Source of the DNA: Candidatus Roizmanbacteria bacterium
GTDB lineage: Bacteria > Patescibacteriota > Microgenomatia > UBA1406 > GWC2-37-13
Assembly (NCBI GenBank): GCA_026395475.1
Contig: JAPLYQ010000005.1
Location: 1 to 11,964, forward strand
Reading direction: 5' to 3'
Length of the DNA: 11,964 nucleotides
The first letter of the stretch is position 1; every line of letters begins with the position of its first letter. Positions 6,563 to 11,579 of this stretch are shown here, piece by piece. The translations under genes and the position numbers were made by a program. Below the pieces are notes generated by a model. It saw nothing but the letters and a program-made list of their open reading frames with translations. It was not told where the DNA came from and searched no databases.

Positions 6563-8297
6563 TTGTTTGAATAAGTGTGGTAATAAATAATTCGAGCTCT
6601 TGCATTCCGCTATCAACTCCATCTCTTGTTCTCACGGAGAGCGATAGTTTTGGTGCATCAACTTCCTTTTGTCCAATTATACCCATATATGGTACCTTTT
6701 GCAACGTGGCTAATCTAATCTTTTTTCCAAGTGTTAATTGTTGATTATTTACATGTGCACGAATTCCCGCTTTTGTGAGAGCTTTTTCAATTTCAAAAGC
6801 CTTGTCTAAATGTGCATCAGACACAGGAAGTAATTCAACCTGCACTGGGGCAAGCCACAATGGAAACTTTCCTGCATAATGTTCGATTAAGAATGCAAGA
6901 AATCTTTCGTGTACAGATAAAGGCGCTCTGTGAATAACAAAGACCTCATTGTTTGCTTCACCCTTTTCATCGATGTATGTTAAATTGAATCTTTTTTTTG
7001 CAGCAAAGTCTAATTGGATAGTAGACATTGTCTCCTCTCTTCCAATAATTGAGTTAAATTGCACATCAACCTTTGGTCCGTAAAATGCTGCTTCATTTTC
7101 TACTTCTTTAAAGGGAACATTCATTTCAACTAATACTTCTCTTAATACCTGTTCTGCAAATTCCCAATTTTCAGGTTCATTAATATATTTCTCAACATGT
7201 TTTGGATCCCATTTGGAAAGTCGAAACCAATAATCTTTTAATCCAAACAGTTTAAAATAATTAATCGTTAATTTTAATACTCCAGCAAATTCCTCTTTAA
7301 TTTGGTCTTTACGACAATACATATGTGCATCATTCATGGCCATTGCACGAACTCTCAAGAGTCCTGACAAAGTCCCAGACAATTCATTTCGATAGCATGT
7401 TCCATATTCTGCAAGTCGTAAAGGTAATTCTCTATAGCTTCTTACTCCATGAAGATAAATTCGATGATGATGAGGACAGTTCATAGCTTTCAGATAATAA
7501 GTACCATCATCCATAACCATTGGCGGGTACATACTATCTTTATAATATGGAAGATGTCCTGATGTTAAAAATAGTTCTTCCTTTGCTATATGAGGTGTGA
7601 CTACACGAACATATCCCGCTTCCTTTTCCATTTTTCGGGCTAGTTCTTCAATAAGGTCTCTAATAATTGTTCCCTTTGGAAGCCACATAACAAGACCCTT
7701 TCCAACAACATCATCAATAAAAAATAATTCCAATTCTTTACCTAACTTTCTATGATCTCTTTTTTTTGCTTCTTCAAGCTGCCAGAGGTGTTTTTCTAAT
7801 TCATCTTTTGTTGCAAAACATGTCCCATAAATACGAGTAAGCATTTTGTGCTTTTCACTTCCTCTCCAATACGCTCCAGCAACTGAAAGAAGTTTAAAAA
7901 ACCTTAATTCTTTTTTGGGTGATTCACAATGCCCTCCTCGACACAGATCTTCAAACTCTCCAGATTTATACAAAGTAATCTTTTCATTTCGTTGAATTAT
8001 TTCATCAACAATTTCAAGTTTATATACATTCCCTGCAAATATCTTTTTTGCCTCATCACTTGAAACTTCTCTCTGTTGGAAATCTTCCCATTTCTTTACC
8101 AAGTCTTGCATTCTCTTTTCAATCTTGCCCAAATCAGTATCGGAAATTTTTGCATCTCCAAAATCAAAGTCATAATAGAAACCATTATCTATTGCAGGTC
8201 CGAGCGTTACCTTTGTTTGAGGATACAAATCTATAACTGCAGCTGCAAGTAAATGAGCGCACGAGTGTCTTAAGTGTTCTAGATTTTTGTTTTCCAT
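6546..8297 (-). CDS. thrS: Threonine-tRNA ligase lacking the TGS domain
   Basis: Class II synthetase that charges tRNA-Thr and edits Ser-tRNA-Thr. It has 583 residues against 642 in E. coli. The sequence starts directly at the editing domain, so the N-terminal TGS domain is missing. Editing residues are present: HSCAH (11-15) and CRGGH (C119, H123). Catalytic-core zinc ligands are visible as C274 (NCPHHH), H325 (NDAHMYC) and H456 (VIHRA). Motif 2 is YRNE at 302-305 and motif 3 HERFLAFLIEHY. The usual GFTQDDAH stretch reads AMAMNDAH; the Asp next to Ala-His is kept. The C-terminal anticodon-binding domain runs from about 485 to 583. I chose the ATG at 8297; an in-frame TTG at 8318 would add seven residues but lies in the -10-like sequence. 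A Thr-codon attenuator precedes the gene. Confidence 0.96.
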   Translation of the reverse strand: MENKNLEHLRHSCAHLLAAAVIDLYPQTKVTLGPAIDNGFYYDFDFGDAKISDTDLGKIEKRMQDLVKKWEDFQQREVSSDEAKKIFAGNVYKLEIVDEIIQRNEKITLYKSGEFEDLCRGGHCESPKKELRFFKLLSVAGAYWRGSEKHKMLTRIYGTCFATKDELEKHLWQLEEAKKRDHRKLGKELELFFIDDVVGKGLVMWLPKGTIIRDLIEELARKMEKEAGYVRVVTPHIAKEELFLTSGHLPYYKDSMYPPMVMDDGTYYLKAMNCPHHHRIYLHGVRSYRELPLRLAEYGTCYRNELSGTLSGLLRVRAMAMNDAHMYCRKDQIKEEFAGVLKLTINYFKLFGLKDYWFRLSKWDPKHVEKYINEPENWEFAEQVLREVLVEMNVPFKEVENEAAFYGPKVDVQFNSIIGREETMSTIQLDFAAKKRFNLTYIDEKGEANNEVFVIHRAPLSVHERFLAFLIEHYAGKFPLWLAPVQVELLPVSDAHLDKAFEIEKALTKAGIRAHVNNQQLTLGKKIRLATLQKVPYMGIIGQKEVDAPKLSLSVRTRDGVDSGMQELELFITTLIQTIENHS

Positions 8298-8309
8298 AGT
8301 ATTTGTTTG

Positions 8310-8315
8310 ATTATA
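8310..8315 (-). promoter_or_regulatory. Possible secondary thrS promoter (-10 only)
   Basis: A perfect TATAAT lies between the attenuator terminator and the thrS ATG, with the expected start near 8303, 6 nt before the ATG. No -35 is visible at 16-18 bp. If active it would give attenuator-independent near-leaderless thrS mRNA. Confidence 0.4.
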
Positions 8316-8340
8316 CAATGTTTAAAATAATGTTTTAGGC

Positions 8341-8363
8341 AAAAAAAATCCTCCTTTCGGAGG
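8341..8363 (-). terminator. Intrinsic terminator upstream of thrS (attenuator helix 3:4)
   Basis: On the minus strand CCTCC (8363-8359), a GAAA tetraloop and GGAGG (8354-8350) form a GC-rich stem. It is followed by one A and eight T (8348-8341). This is the strongest terminator in the window. It lies 44 nt before the thrS ATG, on the same strand, which points to conditional use. Confidence 0.8.
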
Positions 8364-8394
8364 GTTGTCTTTTGCTTACAACAACACCTCCTTA

Positions 8395-8436
8395 TTAGGA
8401 GAATGTAGTTGTGGTAATGATATATTGTATGTTCAT
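8395..8436 (-). CDS. Threonine-rich leader peptide of thrS
   Basis: A 13-residue ORF reads MNIQYIITTTTFS and ends in a tandem TAA TAA. The four Thr codons are ACC, ACA, ACT and ACA, so more than one tRNA-Thr isoacceptor would be sensed. They overlap the first pairing segment of the attenuator, exactly where stalling would act. The role is regulatory: translation, not the product, matters, as with E. coli ThrL. No Shine-Dalgarno site precedes the ATG (the upstream bases are CCAAAACAAAC), in line with other genes here. The Thr run next to thrS and the terminator make chance unlikely. Confidence 0.78.
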   Translation of the reverse strand: MNIQYIITTTTFS

Positions 8437-8446
8437 GTTTGTTTTG

Positions 8447-8465
8447 GTGGACCCGACAGGACTTG
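8447..8465. repeat. Copy of tRNA-Val 3' end (19-bp direct repeat, copy 1)
   Basis: The 19 bases gtggacccgacaggacttg here are identical to 8564-8582, which is the 3' end of tRNA-Val plus one flanking base. The copies are 117 bp apart. This copy lacks the rest of a tRNA (no D arm, anticodon arm or 5' T-stem), but on the minus strand it continues as CCACCA, so it carries a CCA end that the real gene lacks. Confidence 0.85.
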
Positions 8466-8537
8466 CTCAACTGACAGTTCACGAGATTTATCGAGTGATT
8501 ACTGTCAGTTAGTCCCGCTTGCGGGGAACCTGCTGAC
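8459..8537. other. Large inverted repeat with a competing hairpin, upstream of the thrS leader
   Basis: AACTGACAGT (8469-8478) and ACTGTCAGTT (8501-8510) are a perfect 10-bp inverted repeat, with inner TCAC/GTGA pairing (8479-8482 and 8495-8498) and an outer GGACT/AGTCC stem (8459-8463 and 8511-8515) across a 5-nt bulge. A second stem uses GTCAG (8504-8508) with CTGAC (8533-8537) around CCCG-CTTG-CGGG (8514-8525). The two folds share 8504-8508 and exclude each other. No T-run follows on either strand, so neither is an intrinsic terminator. With the adjoining 8364-8564 stretch this region holds no convincing protein gene apart from the leader peptide. Confidence 0.6.
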
Positions 8538-8563
8538 TTTAGTATTTCTCTTACGATAAATGT

Positions 8564-8582
8564 GTGGACCCGACAGGACTTG
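8564..8582. repeat. tRNA-Val 3' end, direct repeat copy 2
   Basis: This is the in-gene copy of the 19-bp repeat found at 8447-8465. It spans the acceptor 3' strand and most of the T arm 3' side of tRNA-Val. Confidence 0.85.
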
Positions 8583-8638
8583 AACCTGTTACCTTTTCAA
8601 TGTCAATGAAACGCTCTAGCCAACTGAGCTACGAGTCC
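8565..8638 (-). tRNA. tRNA-Val (anticodon GAC)
   Basis: A 74-nt cloverleaf on the minus strand. The acceptor GGACTCG pairs with CGGGTCC (one G-U pair). The D arm is GCTC/GAGC. The anticodon stem is TTTCA/TGAAA with loop TTGACAT, giving anticodon GAC (rc of 8602-8604), which reads GUC and GUU. The T arm is ACAGG-TTCAAGT-CCTGT. The discriminator is A, and CCA is not encoded (ACACA follows). It lies 9 nt downstream of tRNA-Asp. Confidence 0.95.
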
Positions 8639-8647
8639 TGCCTCAAG

Positions 8648-8721
8648 CGGAACCAAAGGGACTCGAACCCTCAACCTCTTCCGTGACAGGGAAGCGCTCT
8701 AACCAGTTGAGCTATGATTCC
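8648..8721 (-). tRNA. tRNA-Asp (anticodon GTC)
   Basis: A 74-nt cloverleaf on the minus strand. The acceptor GGAATCA pairs with TGGTTCC (one U-G pair). The D arm is GCTC/GAGC. The anticodon stem is CTTCC/GGAAG with loop CTGTCAC, giving anticodon GTC (rc of 8685-8687). The T arm is GAGGG-TTCGAGT-CCCTT. The discriminator G is the normal identity base for tRNA-Asp, and CCA is not encoded. The first 10 nt overlap the end of the upstream methylthiotransferase gene. Confidence 0.96.
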
Positions 8722-9989
8722 TTGCATACAACTAAACCATCTTTTGCAGCTATTATTGTAACATGCACTAGGTCCCCCGGCAAGCACTCTTTGTCGATAA
8801 GAATTCCCTCGACCTGATTATCAAGAAGTACCTTCATTCCCTGCTTTCCTTTTGCAATTACCAATGCTTGTACAGTTCTTCCAATTTGATTCTCAATAAA
8901 TTTCTGATACTTCTTTCGAGAAAGCTCAATTAGTCGTTCAGATCTTTTTTTCTTTTCTTGAGGTGAAGGTTCGATAAGCTGTTTTTTTAAATAAAATGCT
9001 GCAGTATGTGCTCTATTAGAAAAACGAAATACGTGCAAACGAGATATGGGGCTTCTCTCCAAAAAGGAATATGTTTCCTCAAACAACTCTTCTGTTTCAC
9101 CTAAGAATCCAACAATGACATCTGTTGCTAGGAGAGTGTTTGGTTGAATCTTTTGAATTTCATTTATCGACTTTTCAATTTTATTAATGTCATATTCACG
9201 TCTCATATACTTTAAAACAGTCGGTGAGCCAGATTGGACTGGTATGTGTAAAAATTGTACAAATCTTTTTTCTCCAGCTAATGTGCTCCTCATGTAGTTA
9301 ATAAATTCGTTTGTTAGACTCCATGGGTGGATAGATCCAAAAGCTATTCGAGGAACCTTGGTTTCTTTTATAACTTGTTTTATAAGGTTCACAAGCGTTT
9401 CGCCAGTATCTGTTCCAAACGACTCTGTATTGATTGCATTTAATATAACTTCAGACGGAATCGGTAAAAATGAGTTAATATAGGAAACTATATCTGCAAT
9501 TTTTTGAGATTGAGGCAACCCTCTTAAATACGGAACGATGCAATAAGTACAGAATCGATGGCAGCCGTCCTGAATCTTGACAAGAAGCCTGTTAGAGTAT
9601 CTAAATTTGTCTCCTACAGCCTCGGCAGACGACGCATCTGCCAATGGCTCATCATTAGTACTTAAAAGGTCAACTAGGTTCGATTTCTTATCGTTTGGAA
9701 CAAGGATATCTACGAGCTTTGTTTCCGCAGTATTATATTTACTCCATACCGTTGCACTACAGCCAGTGAGTACGATTTTAGACTCAGGGTGTTTTTTTCG
9801 AAGCTGATAGATAAGCTGTTTAGCCTCACGTTCAGCTTTACCCGTAATTGCGCAAGAATTTATTATCAAAAATGAGGGTGAGGCTAAATCAACAGAATAG
9901 CCAGCCTCAACAAGCTGTTTATCCATTTTGATTCTTTCTGCCTCGTTGACCCTGCATCCAAACACAAAGCTTTGAAACGTATTTTTCAT
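8712..9989 (-). CDS. mtaB: MiaB/MtaB-family tRNA methylthiotransferase
   Basis: This 425-residue radical-SAM enzyme adds a methylthio group to a modified adenosine at position 37 of tRNA. The N-terminal UPF0004 domain has its three cluster cysteines at C12 (GCRVN), C46 (NSCAIT) and C77 (TGCSA). The radical-SAM cluster motif is C143-x3-C147-x2-C150 (DGCHRFCTYCIVPYLRG). Conserved LHIPVQSGS and ATDVIVGFLGET follow, and a TRAM RNA-binding domain closes the protein (about 365-425). GCRVN rather than GCQMN and the NSCAITGKAE segment favour MtaB (t6A to ms2t6A) over MiaB; the subtype is inferred. The stop TAG lies inside tRNA-Asp, so the gene is directly linked to a tRNA pair. No Shine-Dalgarno site is seen. 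Confidence 0.92.
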   Translation of the reverse strand: MKNTFQSFVFGCRVNEAERIKMDKQLVEAGYSVDLASPSFLIINSCAITGKAEREAKQLIYQLRKKHPESKIVLTGCSATVWSKYNTAETKLVDILVPNDKKSNLVDLLSTNDEPLADASSAEAVGDKFRYSNRLLVKIQDGCHRFCTYCIVPYLRGLPQSQKIADIVSYINSFLPIPSEVILNAINTESFGTDTGETLVNLIKQVIKETKVPRIAFGSIHPWSLTNEFINYMRSTLAGEKRFVQFLHIPVQSGSPTVLKYMRREYDINKIEKSINEIQKIQPNTLLATDVIVGFLGETEELFEETYSFLERSPISRLHVFRFSNRAHTAAFYLKKQLIEPSPQEKKKRSERLIELSRKKYQKFIENQIGRTVQALVIAKGKQGMKVLLDNQVEGILIDKECLPGDLVHVTIIAAKDGLVVCKES

Positions 9990-9997
9990 ACAACTCT

Positions 9998-10003
9998 ATT
10001 GTA
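9998..10003 (-). promoter_or_regulatory. -10 element for the mtaB-like gene
   Basis: TACAAT on the minus strand, embedded in the palindrome attgtacaat, places the expected start near 9991, 2 nt before the ATG at 9989. No good -35 is visible. The sequence ATTGTAyAAT is shared with the element before thrS. Confidence 0.4.
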
Positions 10004-10043
10004 CAATAGTAGCCCTCTAACTTGCTATGATATAATATATCGC

Positions 10044-10072
10044 TTGACAAAGATACATATTCATGATATACT
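10044..10072 (+). promoter_or_regulatory. Strong extended -10 promoter for the 10127 gene
   Basis: A perfect TTGACA (10044-10049), a 17-bp spacer ending in TGA, and TATACT (10067-10072) are seen. The expected start is A10079, giving a 48-nt leader, by far the longest predicted in the window. Confidence 0.8.
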
Positions 10073-10080
10073 TTCCTTAG

Positions 10081-10126
10081 ATCTTAAGGTTTTTCTACCA
10101 GCTAGAAGAGCTTTAAGATTTTTTTT
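10081..10126 (+). other. 5'UTR hairpin with T8 tract abutting the start codon
   Basis: ATCTTAA (10081-10087) can pair with TTAAGAT (10113-10119), with nested AGCT (10100-10103) and AGCT (10109-10112), giving up to 11 pairs around a 12-nt internal bulge. Eight T (10119-10126) run straight into the ATG. The arrangement resembles a weak terminator or attenuator and leaves no room for a Shine-Dalgarno site. Confidence 0.4.
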
Positions 10127-10693
10127 ATGGGTAAAACTATATTTTGTATCGTTTTAACCGTTCTTCTTTTCGCCTCACTGGGCGCCGTATCTGTACGCGC
10201 ACAGGCAATTGCAGGCTCATCTGCTGCGGTTGCTTATATTGAAAAAAATTCAACAACATCCATTAGTCTACAAAAAATGGCCTTAAAAAGAAAGGCTATG
10301 ACTGAAGTGCTTAAACGATATGATGCTCCCCTTTTGACCGAAGTTGACTCATTTCTTGATGCATGTACAACTTATAATCTTGACTGCTATTTACTTCCCT
10401 CTATATCTGGAGTTGAGTCTACTTTTGGACGATTTTTGCTTCCAGGAACCTACAATCCGTTTGGATGGGGCCGTGGACTTATTGAATTTAAAAGCTATAA
10501 CCAGACAATCATGACTGTTGGAAAAGCCTTAAGAGAGAACTATATCGACAAGGGTGCTGATACAGTTGACAAAATTGGACGCATTTATTGTGAGGGTGAT
10601 ACATGGAGCGGAAAGGTAAAATTCTTTATGCGTCAGTTTGAGGAAGAAGAGAAAAAACAGTTGTTTTTCATGCAAGATGCGGTACAATTGTAA
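10127..10693 (+). CDS. Secreted lysozyme-like (putative peptidoglycan hydrolase) protein
   Basis: The 188-residue protein has a classical signal peptide: MGK, a hydrophobic core at about 5-20 and a likely cleavage after AQA near residue 26. A helical stretch (45-80) leads to a lysozyme-like core, DCYLLPSISGVESTFG (87-101), where E97 is placed like the catalytic glutamate of transglycosylase or glucosaminidase folds. NPFGWG (110-115), a Ser/Tyr segment and a final IGRIYCEGDTWSGKVKFFM block follow. This resembles the short extracellular muramidase-like proteins seen in Patescibacteria; substrate and activity are inferred. C80, C87 and C155 remain in the mature part. Transcription starts from its own strong promoter. 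The gene ends 2 nt before the trigger factor gene, so the two may form an operon. Confidence 0.78.
   Translation: MGKTIFCIVLTVLLFASLGAVSVRAQAIAGSSAAVAYIEKNSTTSISLQKMALKRKAMTEVLKRYDAPLLTEVDSFLDACTTYNLDCYLLPSISGVESTFGRFLLPGTYNPFGWGRGLIEFKSYNQTIMTVGKALRENYIDKGADTVDKIGRIYCEGDTWSGKVKFFMRQFEEEEKKQLFFMQDAVQL
10661..10688 (+). promoter_or_regulatory. Internal promoter for trigger factor, leaderless
   Basis: TTGTTT (10661-10666), a 16-bp spacer and TACAAT (10683-10688) lie inside the end of the upstream gene. The expected +1 is 10695, one base before the ATG at 10696. Confidence 0.5.
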
Positions 10694-10695
10694 CC

Positions 10696-11565
10696 ATGCC
10701 TACACATTCAGTAAAAAAACAACCAAAATCTACAATTGAAATTAACGTAAAACTTACTTGGGCCGAGGTTCAAGAGGCATATAAGACTTCCTTTGCTACA
10801 CTCCACGCTCAATTTGAAATGGTTGGTTTCAGAAAAGGCAAGGTTCCTATGGAGCTTGCTGAGAAGAACATTGACAAGGATAAGGTATATTCACATCTTA
10901 TTCGTGAAATCATGCCTAAGATATATGAGAATATCGTAAAAAAAGAAGATTTACATCCAATATTATCCCCTAAAATTGAGCTTTTGAAGGCAAAAGAGAA
11001 TGAAGACTGGGAGCTTAAGATAGTTGTGGCTGAAAAACCAGAAGTGAAGCTAAAGGACTATAAGAAGAAGGTTCAAGAAGCAAAAAAAGGGTTAAAAACT
11101 GATGATATTTGGGTTCCAGGAAAAGATGAGAAGAAAGATCCTAAAGATGAAAATCAAAAGAAAGAAAAGGCATTAAACGTAAGTCTTGAAGCTGTATTAG
11201 CTGAGAGTGAGTGTGAACTACCACCTCTACTTATTGAAGAAGAACTTGATCGTAGACTCAGTCAAATGGTAGATGACGTGCAGAAGATTGGCCTTTCAAT
11301 GGAAAAATATCTTCAAACACGCAATTTGACCTTAGAATCGGTCAAGGAACGCCTTACAAAGGAAATCACAGACATGTATAAGCTTGAGTTCATTTTGCAA
11401 GCAATTGCTGATGAAGAGAAGCTTGAAGTGAAGCAAGAAGACCTTCAGGCTCTTTTCTCTAATATTAAGGAGGAAAGAGATCGCAAGGCTGCTGAAGCTA
11501 ATGCCTATTTTTATGCCTCTGTCCTGCGTAAACAGAAGGCTCTTGACTTTATTATAGGTCTGTGA
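10696..11565 (+). CDS. tig: Trigger factor lacking the PPIase domain
   Basis: Trigger factor is the ribosome-docked chaperone that meets nascent chains at the exit tunnel. The ribosome-binding signature GFRKGKVP is at residues 44-51, within an N-terminal domain of about 120 residues. The protein has 289 residues against 432 in E. coli. The FKBP-type PPIase domain is absent: residues about 123-163 are a charged Lys/Asp/Glu linker leading directly into the helical C-terminal arm domain (about 164-289, starting ECELPPLLIEEELDRRL). The ATG follows the upstream stop by 2 nt, with CC before it and no Shine-Dalgarno site. The last bases hold the promoter of the next gene, and its TGA stop is the TGn of that extended -10. 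Confidence 0.93.
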   Translation: MPTHSVKKQPKSTIEINVKLTWAEVQEAYKTSFATLHAQFEMVGFRKGKVPMELAEKNIDKDKVYSHLIREIMPKIYENIVKKEDLHPILSPKIELLKAKENEDWELKIVVAEKPEVKLKDYKKKVQEAKKGLKTDDIWVPGKDEKKDPKDENQKKEKALNVSLEAVLAESECELPPLLIEEELDRRLSQMVDDVQKIGLSMEKYLQTRNLTLESVKERLTKEITDMYKLEFILQAIADEEKLEVKQEDLQALFSNIKEERDRKAAEANAYFYASVLRKQKALDFIIGL

Positions 11566-11571
11566 TAAAAT
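11543..11571 (+). promoter_or_regulatory. Leaderless promoter for the 11580 gene, inside the tig 3' end
   Basis: TTGACT (11543-11548), a 17-bp spacer ending in TGA (the tig stop), and TAAAAT (11566-11571) are seen. The expected +1 is about 11578, 2 nt before the ATG. Confidence 0.65.
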
Positions 11572-11579
11572 AGGAGTCT

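Larger units (their letters stand above)
8341..8436 (-). promoter_or_regulatory. Threonine-responsive transcription attenuator of thrS
   Basis: The minus-strand RNA contains a 13-codon ORF with four Thr codons in a row, then three mutually exclusive helices. Helix 1:2 pairs 8401-8397 with 8392-8388 (CTCCT/AGGAG, loop AATA), with possible outer pairing of ACAAC (8412-8408) to GTTGT. Helix 2:3 pairs GGAGG (8391-8387) and GTTGT (8385-8381) with ACAACCCTCC (8368-8359): 10 bp with a single bulged base at 8386. Helix 3:4 is the terminator at 8363-8341. A ribosome stalled on the Thr codons covers segment 1, so 2:3 forms and transcription enters thrS. A ribosome reaching the double stop covers segment 2, so 3:4 forms and terminates. 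This is the classical leader-peptide logic; the sequence elements are seen, the mechanism is inferred. No promoter was found just upstream, so the RNA may come from read-through of the tRNA genes. Confidence 0.82.

Noticed and set aside
8297..8318. Longer ThrRS starting at TTG 8318 (590 aa)
   Set aside because: The extra seven residues have no homology value and lie over a TATAAT element; ATG 8297 begins right before the conserved editing domain.
8386..8394. AAGGAGGTG on the minus strand, a near-perfect Shine-Dalgarno site, or on the plus strand a match to the 16S rRNA tail
   Set aside because: No usable start codon follows (TTG TTG TAA only), and the bases are fully explained as segment 2 of the attenuator.
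8447..8520. A third, degenerate tRNA gene ending in CCA
   Set aside because: Only the acceptor 3' strand and part of the T arm match; there is no D arm, no anticodon arm and no 5' T-stem.
8365..8559. 64-aa plus-strand ORF across the thrS leader region
   Set aside because: It runs antisense over the attenuator, tRNA-end copy and hairpins, has an unlikely composition and no promoter; the structures explain the sequence better.
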